From contig NZ_CZVW01000004.1 in NCBI RefSeq assembly GCF_001536065.1, positions 62,001 to 126,000 on the forward strand: a DNA stretch of 64,000 nt, read 5' to 3'. Shown one piece after another: positions 26,184-36,591 of this stretch. The notes beneath the pieces were generated by a model, which saw nothing but the letters and a program-made list of their open reading frames with translations, made no database searches and was not told the DNA's origin. This stretch comes from Candidatus Chryseopegocella kryptomonas (GTDB lineage Bacteria > Bacteroidota > Ignavibacteria > Kryptoniales > Kryptoniaceae). Made by a program: the position numbers and the translations under genes. The stretch's first letter is position 1; every line of letters begins with the position of its first letter.

Positions 26184-29100
26184 CTCCTCAAGCAATCCAA
26201 AAAACTTAACAAGATTTTGCTTCACCGAAGTTGAATATCTGAATTTCAAAACTAACCTCGTCTCTTTTCCCTTTTTCTCAAATTTCAAACTTGAACCCCT
26301 TGAAAAAACATCAACTATTTCTTTGAAAATTTCCGAATTCATAACTTCATCTCTTAAAACAACAACCACATTTTCTCTCCCAACCTCAACACGTTGAATT
26401 TCACATTTTTCCGCAAGACATTTGACTTTTGAAATTAAAATCAAATTCTCAACTTCATCAGGAATTTTCCCAAACCTATCCTCAAGTTCTTCTCTTATCG
26501 CATCAATTTCGTCAAGGTCTTCGGCATCATAAAGTTTCTGATAATAATTAAATCTTTCGGAATCAAGGTCAACATAATAATCAGGAATAAAGGCGCTTAC
26601 ATCTGCGGAGACGATTGCGTCAAATTTTTTCTTGATCTTTCTCTCATTTTTAAAAATGTCCTTAAATTCCTGCTCTTTCAACTCTTCAATTGCCTCTTCA
26701 AGTATCCTACAATAAAGGTCAAACCCAATTGAATTTATAAATCCAGTTTGCTCTTTTCCGAATAAATTTCCAATTCCACGTATTTCCATATCCTTTAAAG
26801 CAAGATTTAATCCTGAACCAAGTTCCGTAAATTCTTCAATTGCGGATAATCTGCGGATTGCATTTGTCCCGATAGATTCAACAGGTGGTATCAAAAGATA
26901 AGCATATGCTTGTCTATTTGAACGCCCAACCCTTCCACGAAGTTGATAAATTTCCGCAAGTCCAAATGTATGTGCATTGTAAATAAAAATTGTGTTAACA
27001 TTTGGTATGTCAATCCCCGCTTCAATTATTTTAGTTGAAATCAAAATATCAAATTTTTGTTCAAGAAATTTCAACATTACCCTTTCAATCGCAGATGGTT
27101 TCATTTTACCGTGAACGATGTCAAATTTCAAATCTGGGACAATCTCTTTCAAAAATTTTGCAATATCTTCAATCTCTGCAATTTTATCAACTACAAAATA
27201 AACCTGTCCCCCACGACTTACTTCAAAATAAATTGCATTTCTAACAATATCTTTAAATTTCGGAGAATCAATGCTTATAATTTTCGTGATTATCGGCAGA
27301 CGATTCGGCGGAGGCGTGTTAATTATTGACATATCCCTTGCTCCCATAAGCGAAAAATAAAGCGTCCTCGGAATAGGCGTCGCACTCAAAGTCAATGTAT
27401 CTACATTTACTTTCATCTTTCTTAACTTTTCTTTCGCCTCAACCCCAAACCTATGCTCTTCATCAATTATCAACAAACCAAGGTCTTTAAATCTAATGTC
27501 ATTTGAAAGCAACCTGTGAGTTCCAATAATTATATCAACTTCTCCGTTTTGTAAATCTTCAATTATTTTCAGCTGTTTTGATTTTGGGACTAACCTTGAC
27601 AAAACCTCAACTCGCACTGGATAATTTTTCAATCTTTCGGTGAAAGTTTTATAATGTTGATGCGCAAGGATCGTCGTCGGGACAAGGACTGCAACCTGCT
27701 TTTTATCAAGGACAGCTTTGAAAGATGCTCTTATTGCGACTTCCGTTTTCCCAAATCCAACATCACCACAAATCAATCTATCCATCGGTTTATCGCTTTC
27801 CATATCCTGCTTTACCTCAATCGTTGCTCTTTTTTGGTCAGGCGTATCTTCATAAATAAACGATGCTTCCATTTCTTTTTGCAGATAATTATCAGGCGAA
27901 AATCTAAAACCTTTTACATAACTTCGCTTCGCATAGAGCCAGATTAAATCCCTTGCGACTTTTTTGATACTATCTTTTGTTCGCTCTTTTAATTTCTCCC
28001 ACTCACCTGAACCAAGTTTGTTAAGTTTCGGGAGAATACCTTCTTCACCACGATATTTTTTTATCCTGTTGATATAGTTCAAATTCACATATAAAACCCC
28101 ATCATCTGCATATTCAAGTCGGACTGCTTCTTGTTCAATGCCATTAACTTTTATCTTTTGAAGCCCAGCAAATTTCCCAATTCCATAATCAACATGAACA
28201 ACGAAATCGCCAGGTTTGAGCATGTCAAGTTCGTGTAAAGTTATACCTTTGAATTTTCTATATTTGAGGAAATTGCGAGATTTTATTCGGTTAAAAATTT
28301 CATGCTCTGTTAAAATTGCAACTTTATCACGTGTTAAAATAAAGCCAAAATTCAACGCTCTCGGCTCAAAAATAATCTTCCCAACATTCTCAAATCCAAT
28401 GGTTTCTTCAAGAAGTTCTCTCATTCTCTCAACTTGCTCAATCCCTTCACAAAGCAAGAAAATATCAAAGCCATTTTTCAGCAATTTTAAAACTTCCTCC
28501 GAAAACAAAGTAATACTGCTGTTAAAAAATGGTTGACTTTTTGAAGCCCAATCTATTAATTCCCCATCAAACTCCCCTGCTTCCAACCTTAAAACATTGA
28601 TAAACTTTTTAAACTTGCGTCCATTAAAAATATCTTCATCAAGTGATTGAACGATCAGATTTTTATCTTCAACTATACAGATTGAATCGTCAAGCGTCTC
28701 ATAAACTTTGACCATTTCCAATTTTGCACCAGATGTTAAACCTTTTTCAAACAGTTTCGGCATTATCACCGCCCTGTTCAAATTTCTCAACGATCTTTGT
28801 GTGAAAATGTCAAATTCTCTGATTGAAGCAATTTCATTATCAAAAAATTCAATTCTCAGAGGAAACTCTCCTGTAAATCCGAAGACATCAACGATGCTTC
28901 CCCTTACGCTATAATCACCCCTTGATTCAACATATTTTTTCCTCTCAAACCCATTTCTTGCAAGATAAGATAACAATTTCTCATAGCCAATTTTTTCACC
29001 CACCGATACGACGAATGAAAATGTGTTAAGTTCTTTGCTTAAAGGTATTTCCTCCTCAAGTTGATTCAATGAAACTATAAAAACTTTCCGTCCCTGAGTA

Positions 29101-29408
29101 TATTCATAAGCAAATTTCAACTTCAAAACATCAACATCATCTGCAAGCATATCCTCCTCAGGGATGAACTCAAAAACATTTTCTTCACCAATGATTAAGC
29201 CCAAATCATCAGCAATTTTCCTCCCAAATTCTTCATCCTGAACTACAACCATAATTTTATCTTTTGTCATCTCAAACGCATACGCTACAATAAAACCAAA
29301 AAGAGAACCAGCGACATTTTTAAGGTTTAAAATTTCTCCACCGCCTTTAAAAAACTTGCCAAGTTCAACGAAATTATCTATTTGAAAAACTCTTTCAATA
29401 AACTTCAT
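26133..29408 (-). CDS. mfd: Transcription-repair coupling factor Mfd
   Basis: A 1091-residue DNA translocase that removes RNA polymerase stalled at lesions and recruits UvrA. Domains in order: a UvrB-like N-terminal module, the RNA-polymerase interaction (CarD-like) domain around residues 395-450 (LKPGDFVVHVDYGIGKFAG), the RecG-like helicase with Walker A GDVGFGKTEVA, DEEHRFG and the TRG-type motif (ATPIPRTLYFSLMG), then helicase C with GRVGRSNRQAYAYLL, and the C-terminal TRCF domain. It ends inside the convergent lexA-like gene. It is the last gene of the mnmE-mnmG-rsmG-murQ-mfd run. Confidence 0.97.
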   Translation of the reverse strand: MKFIERVFQIDNFVELGKFFKGGGEILNLKNVAGSLFGFIVAYAFEMTKDKIMVVVQDEEFGRKIADDLGLIIGEENVFEFIPEEDMLADDVDVLKLKFAYEYTQGRKVFIVSLNQLEEEIPLSKELNTFSFVVSVGEKIGYEKLLSYLARNGFERKKYVESRGDYSVRGSIVDVFGFTGEFPLRIEFFDNEIASIREFDIFTQRSLRNLNRAVIMPKLFEKGLTSGAKLEMVKVYETLDDSICIVEDKNLIVQSLDEDIFNGRKFKKFINVLRLEAGEFDGELIDWASKSQPFFNSSITLFSEEVLKLLKNGFDIFLLCEGIEQVERMRELLEETIGFENVGKIIFEPRALNFGFILTRDKVAILTEHEIFNRIKSRNFLKYRKFKGITLHELDMLKPGDFVVHVDYGIGKFAGLQKIKVNGIEQEAVRLEYADDGVLYVNLNYINRIKKYRGEEGILPKLNKLGSGEWEKLKERTKDSIKKVARDLIWLYAKRSYVKGFRFSPDNYLQKEMEASFIYEDTPDQKRATIEVKQDMESDKPMDRLICGDVGFGKTEVAIRASFKAVLDKKQVAVLVPTTILAHQHYKTFTERLKNYPVRVEVLSRLVPKSKQLKIIEDLQNGEVDIIIGTHRLLSNDIRFKDLGLLIIDEEHRFGVEAKEKLRKMKVNVDTLTLSATPIPRTLYFSLMGARDMSIINTPPPNRLPIITKIISIDSPKFKDIVRNAIYFEVSRGGQVYFVVDKIAEIEDIAKFLKEIVPDLKFDIVHGKMKPSAIERVMLKFLEQKFDILISTKIIEAGIDIPNVNTIFIYNAHTFGLAEIYQLRGRVGRSNRQAYAYLLIPPVESIGTNAIRRLSAIEEFTELGSGLNLALKDMEIRGIGNLFGKEQTGFINSIGFDLYCRILEEAIEELKEQEFKDIFKNERKIKKKFDAIVSADVSAFIPDYYVDLDSERFNYYQKLYDAEDLDEIDAIREELEDRFGKIPDEVENLILISKVKCLAEKCEIQRVEVGRENVVVVLRDEVMNSEIFKEIVDVFSRGSSLKFEKKGKETRLVLKFRYSTSVKQNLVKFFGLLEELMTQFSDNERHFATNP

Positions 29409-29418
29409 AACCGAAAAA

Positions 29419-30354
29419 TTAAATTAAAGTTTTTCCTTCAATTGCTGCTCTTACAAAGCCATCTGCTTTTCTCAACCTTTCACGTGCTTCTTCAGCGGAA
29501 CAACCAGTTTTTATCATGACAATTGCTGTTTTCGCATGCCCACCAGCTTCTTTCAAGTATCTCTCCGCTGTTTCGTAATCAACACCTGTGACGATCATAA
29601 CAACACGCTTGGCTCTCTCTTTTAACTTTTCGCTCGTCATTTGAAGATCAACCATAAGATTTTCATAAACCTTGCCAATTCTTATCATCGCAGTTGTTGA
29701 TATCATATTTAAAATCAACTTTTGTGCTGTTCCTGATTTCATTCTTGTTGAGCCCATTATAACTTCGGGTCCAACCTCTGGACAAATTGCGACATCAACA
29801 AACGGATAATTAAACTGTTCTCTTGGATTTGTGGTTATGAAAATTGTTTTCGCTCCAAGTTCTTTTGCTCTTCTTACAGCTCCAACGACATAAGGAGTTC
29901 TTCTGCTTGCTGCAATTCCGCAGACTACATCTTTTTCATTTACATTTTTTGCTTCAATATCTCTTGCTCCATCTTCTTCTCTGTCCTCTGCTCCTTCCTG
30001 TGCTCTGAAAACCGCCTGTGGTCCACCTGCGATAATTCCCTGAACCATTTCAGGATCTGTTCCAAAAGTTGGGGGACACTCAGCAGCGTCAAGTATTCCC
30101 AAACGACCACTTGTTCCAGCTCCAACATAAATTAATCTTCCACCTTGTTTGAAAGCCTGCACCACAAGTTCAACTGCCTGAGCTATGTAAGGAATTTCTT
30201 TTTCAACTGCATATGGCACTTTTTTGTCCTCATCGTTTATTATCTTCAAAATTTCAATTGTTGATTTTGAATCAATGTCCATACTTGCTGGATTTCTTTG
30301 CTCTGTGGTTAAGTTCAGAAGTTCATCAAAAAGTTCTTTTCCGGATTTCGCCAT
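29419..30354 (-). CDS. murQ: N-acetylmuramic acid 6-phosphate etherase MurQ
   Basis: This lyase splits the lactyl ether of MurNAc-6-phosphate to give GlcNAc-6-phosphate, in recycling of peptidoglycan. The sugar isomerase (SIS) fold shows [46 protein letters not shown] and the family motif [19 protein letters not shown]-terminal helical part resembles the UBA-like tail. Length 311 is typical. It starts 1 nt after rsmG. No MurNAc kinase or transporter gene is adjacent. Confidence 0.97.
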   Translation of the reverse strand: MAKSGKELFDELLNLTTEQRNPASMDIDSKSTIEILKIINDEDKKVPYAVEKEIPYIAQAVELVVQAFKQGGRLIYVGAGTSGRLGILDAAECPPTFGTDPEMVQGIIAGGPQAVFRAQEGAEDREEDGARDIEAKNVNEKDVVCGIAASRRTPYVVGAVRRAKELGAKTIFITTNPREQFNYPFVDVAICPEVGPEVIMGSTRMKSGTAQKLILNMISTTAMIRIGKVYENLMVDLQMTSEKLKERAKRVVMIVTGVDYETAERYLKEAGGHAKTAIVMIKTGCSAEEARERLRKADGFVRAAIEGKTLI

Positions 30355-30355
30355 T

Positions 30356-31078
30356 TTATACCTGCTTTGTTGTTAATTTCAGAAGAACGACTTTTTTATC
30401 TTCAAGATTAACTTTTTCTTCGCCTTTAAAATTCAAATCAATTACTTCAACATTTGAAACAAGTTTTGTTTTAATTGCCGATTCAATTTCATTTCTTACA
30501 TCGCCACCTTTGAAAGCGATAAGACAACCAGAATGAAGATAATGTTTTTCACCGATTTTATCCAAGAAATTTTTGTGGAAATTTGCAGGGTTTAAAAAGT
30601 CAATGCTCCACTTAACAAGTTTTTTGAGTTCCGCAACAGAGCGACAGATAACATAGTCAAATTTAGCTCTATAATTTTCATCTTTTGAAATCTCTTCTGC
30701 TCTTCCCCAAACCGCAACCGCATTTTTTAGATTTAACTCTTTGATAATCTGTGCAAGAGCATCAATTTTCTTTTTTGTTCCATCAAGAAGGACGAAGTGT
30801 GAAGTTTCATTTAAAATTGCCCATGGAATTCCGGGCAACCCTCCGCCCGTTCCAAGGTCAAGAATTAATTTCCCTGATTCTATTTCAACTTTAAACAACG
30901 GCAGAATGCAGTGAAGTATGTGCCTCCCCCAGATGTCCGTTTCTTTCCGTGAAATTAGATTTATCCTTTGATTAAACTCTTTCAAAAGTTTGACATATTC
31001 CTCAAACAGCGAAATTTTTTCTCGGCTAAATTTCAACCCGTTTAACTCACATACCTCAACAAATTCCTCAGCTTCCAT
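30356..31078 (-). CDS. rsmG: 16S rRNA m7G527 methyltransferase RsmG (GidB)
   Basis: A SAM-dependent methyltransferase for G527 of 16S rRNA. Motifs: [12 protein letters not shown] near residue 40, then HILHCILPL, the SAM loop [29 protein letters not shown], and [14 protein letters not shown] prefer the ATG at 31078 (MEAEEFVEV, 240 aa); an in-frame TTG at 31090 would add four residues. The C-terminal part is longer than in many homologues but ends normally. It follows mnmG, a common origin-proximal arrangement, with a parS site in the gap. Confidence 0.96.
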   Translation of the reverse strand: MEAEEFVEVCELNGLKFSREKISLFEEYVKLLKEFNQRINLISRKETDIWGRHILHCILPLFKVEIESGKLILDLGTGGGLPGIPWAILNETSHFVLLDGTKKKIDALAQIIKELNLKNAVAVWGRAEEISKDENYRAKFDYVICRSVAELKKLVKWSIDFLNPANFHKNFLDKIGEKHYLHSGCLIAFKGGDVRNEIESAIKTKLVSNVEVIDLNFKGEEKVNLEDKKVVLLKLTTKQV

Positions 31079-31127
31079 ACCTCTGCTCAAATTTTACTTA
31101 ATAGCGTAGGACATCAAATGTCAAAAG

Positions 31128-31143
31128 TGTTTCACGTGAAACA
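31128..31143. promoter_or_regulatory. parS centromere site 1
   Basis: TGTTTCACGTGAAACA is an exact match to the 16-bp parS consensus bound by chromosomal ParB. It lies at the centre of a perfect 26-bp palindrome (31123-31148; arms AAAAG and CTTTT), 4 nt inside and mostly upstream of nothing else but the short gap between mnmG and rsmG. The AT-rich arms could also make it a weak terminator hairpin. Confidence 0.95.
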
Positions 31144-31146
31144 CTT

Positions 31147-33036
31147 TTAACCTTTCAAATAAACCATCAAAACAGATATATCCGCTGGTGAAACCCCAGA
31201 AATCCTTGACGCCTGACCTATTGACCTTGGTCTTACCTTCATAAGCTTTTCTCGTGCTTCACTTGAAAGCGATTTCACTTTCGTATAATCAAAATCCTCG
31301 GGTATCTCCATCGCTTCATATTTCTCAAATTTCTCAATCTCTTCAAGCTGTCTTTGGATATAACCCTCATACTTAACTTCAATCTCAACCTGCCTTAGAA
31401 CATCTTTTCTCTTCAAAACTCTTTGTAAGATGTTATCAGATTTAAATACTTCAAGCTCAAACAATTCACTTATATTTACCTCCGGACGCTTTATCAACTG
31501 GTCAAGTTTTTCATTTTGTTCAAGTGGTTTTGAACCTATCCTTTCAAGATAAGAATTCACCTCCGCAGGTTTGACAGTTCTATTTTTGACAAAATAAAGT
31601 GCCTCTTTTATCATCTCTTCTTTTTCAAGCAATCGCTGATAAACATCGCTCGGAATTAAACCAAATTTATAACCATACTTCATCAATCTCCTGTCCGCGT
31701 TATCTTGTCTTAACATCAAACGATATTCAGCCCTTGATGTGAACATTCTATAAGGTTCATCTGTGCCTTTGTTGATCAAATCATCAATTAAAACGCCGAT
31801 GTAAGCTTCACTTCGTTTCAAGATAAATTCATCCTCGCCTTTTATCTTGAGAGCAGCGTTTATCCCTGCAATTATACCTTGGGCTGCTGCTTCTTCATAT
31901 CCTGATGTTCCATTTATTTGACCAGCGAAATAAAGACCTTCAACAAGTTTTGTTTCAAGAGTAAGTTTTAACTGGTGAGGTGGGAAGAAATCATATTCAA
32001 CAGCATAACCTGGACGAAGCATTTTTACATTTTCAAGCCCAGGGATCGTTTTTAAACCCGCAAGTTGAATTTCAACAGGTAAGCTTGTTGAAAAACCATT
32101 AACATACATAACATGTGTGTTCCTGCCCTCTGGCTCAAGAAATATCTGATGTCTTTCTTTATCCCTGAAGCGATAAACTTTATCTTCAATTGATGGACAA
32201 TATCTTGGACCACGACCTTTTATCAAACCCGTAAAAAGCGGAGAACGGTCAAAACCCTTTTCAAGTATTTTGTGTGTCTCTTCGTTTGTGTAAGTTAGAT
32301 AACACGGAATTTGATCTTTTATTATCTCTTTTGTCTGAAAAGAAAATGGTTCAGCATCTGGATCACCGGGCTCAACCTGAACTTTTGAATAATCAACGGT
32401 TCGCGCATCAATTCTTGGTGGAGTTCCTGTTTTCAATCTTCCGCTTACAAAACCAAGTTTTACGAGCGATTCAGTCAAACCAGTTGCAGCTGGCTCACCA
32501 AATCTACCTCCAACTCTACTTACAAGACCGGTATACATCTTCCCATTTAAAAATGTCCCTGCTGCAATGATCAAAGCTTTACACGCAATTTTTATATCAA
32601 GCCCAGTCCTTATACCCACAACTTTCCCATTTTCAACAAAAATTTCAGTGACGACATCTTGCATTATATCAAGTCCTTCTTGTGCCTCAACTCTCCTTCT
32701 TGCCTCCAACGAATAGAGTTCGCGATCGTTTTGAGTTCTCAGCGACCAAACTGCTGGACCTTTTGACTTGTTCAGGACTCTATATTGAATTGCAGTTGCA
32801 TCGGCGATTTTCCCTATTTCACCACCTAAAGCGTCAATTTCTCTGACAAGATGTCCTTTGGCAGTTCCACCCACCGCTGGATTACAAGACATACGTCCAA
32901 TTGCGGTTATATCCATTGTCATAAGAAGTGTCTTCATTCCCATTCTTGCTGAAGCAAGCGCTGCTTCTATTCCGGCGTGCCCACCGCCGACGACTATGAC
33001 ATCGTAAATTTCATCTATTGTTGGGTTTATTATCAT
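31147..33036 (-). CDS. mnmG: tRNA uridine 5-carboxymethylaminomethyl synthase subunit MnmG (GidA)
   Basis: An FAD enzyme that works with MnmE to modify U34 in certain tRNAs. It has the dinucleotide motif [21 protein letters not shown], the [24 protein letters not shown] block, [42 protein letters not shown], and the late [20 protein letters not shown] motif, all diagnostic. The C-terminal helical domain ends near [18 protein letters not shown]. Length 629 is typical. It is flanked on both sides by parS sites. Confidence 0.98.
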   Translation of the reverse strand: MIINPTIDEIYDVIVVGGGHAGIEAALASARMGMKTLLMTMDITAIGRMSCNPAVGGTAKGHLVREIDALGGEIGKIADATAIQYRVLNKSKGPAVWSLRTQNDRELYSLEARRRVEAQEGLDIMQDVVTEIFVENGKVVGIRTGLDIKIACKALIIAAGTFLNGKMYTGLVSRVGGRFGEPAATGLTESLVKLGFVSGRLKTGTPPRIDARTVDYSKVQVEPGDPDAEPFSFQTKEIIKDQIPCYLTYTNEETHKILEKGFDRSPLFTGLIKGRGPRYCPSIEDKVYRFRDKERHQIFLEPEGRNTHVMYVNGFSTSLPVEIQLAGLKTIPGLENVKMLRPGYAVEYDFFPPHQLKLTLETKLVEGLYFAGQINGTSGYEEAAAQGIIAGINAALKIKGEDEFILKRSEAYIGVLIDDLINKGTDEPYRMFTSRAEYRLMLRQDNADRRLMKYGYKFGLIPSDVYQRLLEKEEMIKEALYFVKNRTVKPAEVNSYLERIGSKPLEQNEKLDQLIKRPEVNISELFELEVFKSDNILQRVLKRKDVLRQVEIEVKYEGYIQRQLEEIEKFEKYEAMEIPEDFDYTKVKSLSSEAREKLMKVRPRSIGQASRISGVSPADISVLMVYLKG

Positions 33037-33066
33037 CTCTTTAACAAATAGATTTTGTTTTCAAAA

Positions 33067-33082
33067 TGTTTCACGTGAAACA
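33067..33082. promoter_or_regulatory. parS centromere site 2
   Basis: A second exact TGTTTCACGTGAAACA, in the 51-bp gap between mnmE and mnmG. It is 1939 bp from the first copy, both in intergenic DNA on either side of mnmG. Two perfect 16-mers in 2 kb cannot be chance; they mark a ParB-loading zone. Confidence 0.95.
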
Positions 33083-33087
33083 CTTTT

Positions 33088-34482
33088 TTACTTGCCAATG
33101 CAAAACTTTGAGAAAATGTTATTTAAAATATCATCGGTTGTCACCTCACCGATTATCTCGCCAAGATGATTAAGCCCAGCTCTTAAATCAACCGCAACGA
33201 GATCACCGCTCATTCCTTCTTCAAGCGACTTCAAAGCATACTGCAAACTCTGTTTCGCTTTGACAAGTGCATCTCTATGTCTTACATTTGTCACTACAAC
33301 GCTCGCATCCGTCCTGTTCGTTCCAAGAAATGATTGCTCAACCATAAGCTTTTTAAGTTTATCAAGCCCTTGACCTGTTAAAGCAGATACATAAACAACA
33401 GGAAAATCTCCCAAAACTTTCTCGTTTTGAATCTGCTTACCATTTAGAAGATCAACTTTATTAAAAACAACAATGCATCTCTTTGATTCATTCATCGCAA
33501 GGTCCAAAACACGATTATAAAGTTTAATGTCATCTTCATCAATCTCATCTGTTGAATCTATGACAAGGAGTATCATATCGGATTTTTTCATCTGCTCTTC
33601 CGCTCTTCTTACACCCTCCTGTTCAATGATGTCATAAGTTTCCCTTAAACCAGCCGTGTCAATAACTCTAAAAAGAACGCCCTCAATGTTCAAACTCTCT
33701 TCAATTATATCACGTGTTGTCCCGGGAATATCGCTTACGATCGCCCTATTTTCATTCAGCAAGGCGTTTAACAAACTTGATTTTCCAGCATTTGGTTTTC
33801 CAGCTATCACAACCTTAATTCCTTCGCGATAAATTTTCCCAAATTTAAATGTTTCAATTAACTCATCAATCTCTGAAATAGCATCTTTTATTTTTTTCGC
33901 AAGCTCCGGTTTATCAACAAATTCAAGGTCTTCATCAGCAAAATCAAGTTCAAGCTCAACAAGCGAACAAAGATTTATAAGATCATCTCTCATCTTTTTG
34001 ATCTTGTTTGAGATAGAGCCCTCAAGTTGTGAAAGAGAACTTTGATACGCAAGCTCTGTCGCAGACCTTATTAAATCAGCTATCGCTTCCGCTTGCGATA
34101 AATCAATCCTGCCGTTTAAAAAAGCTCTCTTTGTAAATTCCCCGGGTTGTGCAAGTCGTGCTCCAGCTTCAAGAATTGTCTCAAGAACTTTTCTTGTGAC
34201 AAAAATTCCACCGTGACAGCTTATCTCAACTGTATCTTCACCTGTGTAAGAGTGTGGAGCTCTAAAAACAGTCGCAACAACATAATCCACAACCCTGCCT
34301 GATGCATCAACTATCTTTCCGTAATGTGCAGTGTGCGTTTTAACCTCTTCAAGTTTCCTTTTCCCTCTGAAAACTTTATCCGCAATTTTTATCGCATCTT
34401 TTCCACTTATTCTTATCACCGAAATTCCTGCCTCCCCTATCGCCGTTGAAATCGCTGCAATTGTATCTTCAAGATACTTCAT
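33088..34482 (-). CDS. mnmE: tRNA modification GTPase MnmE (TrmE)
   Basis: The GTPase partner of MnmG. An N-terminal tetrahydrofolate-binding domain (DTIAAISTAIGEAGISVIRISG, HYGKIVD, PHSYTGEDTVEISCHGG) is followed by a helical region, a G domain with P-loop AGKPNAGKSSLLNALL near residue 225, DTAGLRET and NKVD, and the C-terminal FCIGK motif with the conserved Cys of MnmE. Length 464 is normal. It heads the minus-strand run to mfd. Confidence 0.98.
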   Translation of the reverse strand: MKYLEDTIAAISTAIGEAGISVIRISGKDAIKIADKVFRGKRKLEEVKTHTAHYGKIVDASGRVVDYVVATVFRAPHSYTGEDTVEISCHGGIFVTRKVLETILEAGARLAQPGEFTKRAFLNGRIDLSQAEAIADLIRSATELAYQSSLSQLEGSISNKIKKMRDDLINLCSLVELELDFADEDLEFVDKPELAKKIKDAISEIDELIETFKFGKIYREGIKVVIAGKPNAGKSSLLNALLNENRAIVSDIPGTTRDIIEESLNIEGVLFRVIDTAGLRETYDIIEQEGVRRAEEQMKKSDMILLVIDSTDEIDEDDIKLYNRVLDLAMNESKRCIVVFNKVDLLNGKQIQNEKVLGDFPVVYVSALTGQGLDKLKKLMVEQSFLGTNRTDASVVVTNVRHRDALVKAKQSLQYALKSLEEGMSGDLVAVDLRAGLNHLGEIIGEVTTDDILNNIFSKFCIGK

Positions 34483-34524
34483 TTCCTAAAAAGGATTAAA
34501 AATTTTTGGTATGTTTTTGTTTTC

Positions 34525-34552
34525 AATTTAAAAAACAAAAGCGATAAATCAA
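34525..34552 (-). promoter_or_regulatory. Probable promoter of mnmE
   Basis: On the minus strand TTGATT (34547-34552) and TAAATT (34525-34530) are 16 bases apart, with the mnmE ATG about 43 nt downstream of the -10. It would be divergent from the efflux operon promoter in the same 151-bp gap. Confidence 0.45.
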
Positions 34553-34565
34553 AATGAACTTATTG

Positions 34566-34602
34566 GTCAAAATTTGACTTTTTAGTCAAAATGTATTATA
34601 TT
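34566..34602 (+). promoter_or_regulatory. Promoter and likely TetR operator of the efflux operon
   Basis: TTGACT (34574-34579) and TATATT (34597-34602) are 17 bases apart. The -35 lies inside a perfect inverted repeat TTTGACT-N4-AGTCAAA (34573-34590), and the left arm is also shared with a second palindrome GTCAAAATTTGAC (34566-34578). TetR-family proteins bind such short palindromes, and the first gene downstream encodes one, so autorepression of the pump operon is likely. The overlap of two palindromes could bind two dimers. Confidence 0.7.
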
Positions 34603-34633
34603 AGGTCAAGTTAAACAAAGTTGAGATTAAAAA

Positions 34634-35269
34634 TTGGCGAAATCAAAAAGACGAGAAATAATCAAGGAAAGGCACAAACAGGAAATAATGGAATCAGCAA
34701 TTCGGCTCTTTGGAAGCAAAGGTTATAAAAACACCACAATTGAAGAAATTGCCGAGGAAGCTCAATTCAGCAAAGGAGCAATTTACTCTTACTTTGAGAG
34801 CAAGAAACATCTCTTTGACGAAATTTTGAAATCTCTATTTGACAAGGTTGAATCATTTGCAATTGAAGCAAAAAACATAAAAAGCGACGCAAGAGAAAAA
34901 TTAAAAGTTTATGCACTTAACACAATGAATTATTTTCTCAACGAAGGCAAATACTCATTTCATGTGATGATGCAAGCGATAATGCAGATGGAAGCAGAAG
35001 AAAAAGAGACAACAAGAGCTTATGTTATGGAACGGCTTCATCAAATCTCAAAAATTTTAACTGATATAATTAAAACCGACATAAAAAACGGCAAAGTGAA
35101 AAACATTGACCCGAATTTGATAATTATGGCTTTCAACGGAATGCTTCGTGATGTGATATACGGATGTCTCCACGGAAACACTGTTAATTTGGAAACAGAT
35201 GAAATTGTTGAAATGATACTTGAAATCATTTTTGAAGGAATTTCAAAAACAAAGGATAAAGCAAAATGA
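34634..35269 (+). CDS. TetR/AcrR-family transcriptional regulator
   Basis: A 211-residue repressor with the TetR helix-turn-helix at the N-terminus: IMESAIRLFGSKGYKNTTIE, EEIAEEAQFSKGAIYSYFES, KKHLFDEIL. The C-terminal helical ligand domain is typical of regulators of multidrug pumps and contains no enzymatic motif. Translation appears to begin at TTG (34634). The stop overlaps the start of the TolC gene by 4 nt, so regulator and pump are in one operon, and a palindrome sits in the promoter. The inducer is unknown. Confidence 0.92.
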   Translation: MAKSKRREIIKERHKQEIMESAIRLFGSKGYKNTTIEEIAEEAQFSKGAIYSYFESKKHLFDEILKSLFDKVESFAIEAKNIKSDAREKLKVYALNTMNYFLNEGKYSFHVMMQAIMQMEAEEKETTRAYVMERLHQISKILTDIIKTDIKNGKVKNIDPNLIIMAFNGMLRDVIYGCLHGNTVNLETDEIVEMILEIIFEGISKTKDKAK

Positions 35270-36579
35270 AAAAATTAATTTTTCTCTCATTGTTTCCGAT
35301 ATTTTTGTTCGCACAAACTCAAATACTCACGCTTGATGATGCGATAAAAATAGCACTTGAAAACAACAATCAAGTTAAAATCGCACAACTTGAACTTATA
35401 AAATCAGATGAAAAGCTCGTTGAGGCAAGAGCTGGGTTAATACCTCAAATCAACGCATCAGGCACTTATTCAAGATATCTGAAAAAGCCAGTTCTCTTTC
35501 TCCCTCCTGACTCGCCATTTGGAAGAATGACAGGTGGAGTTATTGAAATCGGTTCAGATAATTCATACCTTGGCTCAATTTCACTTCAAATGCCAATTTT
35601 TTCGTGGAGTGTTTATTCAAGCATAAGAAGTGCGAGCAAAAGCAGGTTGATCGCAGAGCAAGCTTACAAAAGTGCAATTTTAAAAACGACAAGCGATGTA
35701 AAGAAAGCTTTTTATGGTGTCTTGCTTGCAAAAGAAGTATATAAAATCACAAAGATGCGACTTGAACTTGCGGAAGATAATCTCAAAAATGTTGAAAAAA
35801 TGTATCGCCAAGGAATTGCATCCGAATACGATTATGTCAACGCACAGGTTCAATATCAAAATTTGCAACCTCTTTTAATTCAAGCGGAAAATAATCTTGA
35901 AATTGCGAGGAATGGACTTAAACTTGCTCTTGGGTTAGATGTTAAAGAAGATATTGATGTATCTGGAGAAATGGAAATTAACAATTTCCCTGAACTTAAC
36001 TTTGAAACTGCTCTTAAAGAACTTTACGAGAATAATCCTGACTTGAAACAGGTTGAATATCAAGTTGAGCTTTCAAGAGAGCTCGTCTCTCTTGAACTTT
36101 CTGGTCATATGCCAATGCTTCTTCTTACGGGAAACTTTCAATATCAAACACAGGCGAATCATTTCAACTTTAATCAATACAGATGGATAAGGACAACCTC
36201 TGTTGGATTACAAATTCAGATTCCAATTTTCAGAGGTTTTGGGACGCAGGCAAGGGTTGATCAAGCCAGGGCATCGCTTCAACAATCGCTTGAAAGATTA
36301 AGTTTTACAAAACAGGCGCTTGAAAACGAGCTAAAAAACACCATTTACAAAATTGAACAATCAAAGAAAAGAATTGAAGCACAGAAGAAAGCAGTTGAAC
36401 TTGCTGAACTTGGCTATAAAATTTCACGAAAAAGGTTTGAAAGCGGTGTTGGAACACAGCTTGAAGTAAGCAATGCAGAAGTAAATCTTGCGCAGGCGAA
36501 GTTAAATTATCAACAGGCAATTTATGATTATTTGACCGCTTTGAGCGATTTTGAAAGATTAACAGGCAAAACAAAATAA
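35266..36579 (+). CDS. TolC-family outer-membrane efflux channel
   Basis: A 437-residue protein with a signal peptide (KKLIFLSLFPIFLFAQ) and two repeats of the outer-membrane efflux protein fold: LTLDDAIKIALENNNQVKIA at the start of the first and LKELYENNPDLKQVEYQVEL of the second, with long amphipathic coiled coils (ERLSFTKQALENELKNTI). It would form the trimeric periplasm-spanning duct of the tripartite pump. Position between the TetR regulator and the adaptor supports this. Confidence 0.93.
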   Translation: MKKLIFLSLFPIFLFAQTQILTLDDAIKIALENNNQVKIAQLELIKSDEKLVEARAGLIPQINASGTYSRYLKKPVLFLPPDSPFGRMTGGVIEIGSDNSYLGSISLQMPIFSWSVYSSIRSASKSRLIAEQAYKSAILKTTSDVKKAFYGVLLAKEVYKITKMRLELAEDNLKNVEKMYRQGIASEYDYVNAQVQYQNLQPLLIQAENNLEIARNGLKLALGLDVKEDIDVSGEMEINNFPELNFETALKELYENNPDLKQVEYQVELSRELVSLELSGHMPMLLLTGNFQYQTQANHFNFNQYRWIRTTSVGLQIQIPIFRGFGTQARVDQARASLQQSLERLSFTKQALENELKNTIYKIEQSKKRIEAQKKAVELAELGYKISRKRFESGVGTQLEVSNAEVNLAQAKLNYQQAIYDYLTALSDFERLTGKTK

Positions 36580-36591
36580 TTGAGGTGAAAA

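Noticed and set aside
31123-31148. The parS palindrome as a transcription terminator
   Set aside because: It can form a hairpin with T-rich flank, but the 16-bp core is an exact parS match and occurs a second time without a similar arm structure, so partition function explains it better.
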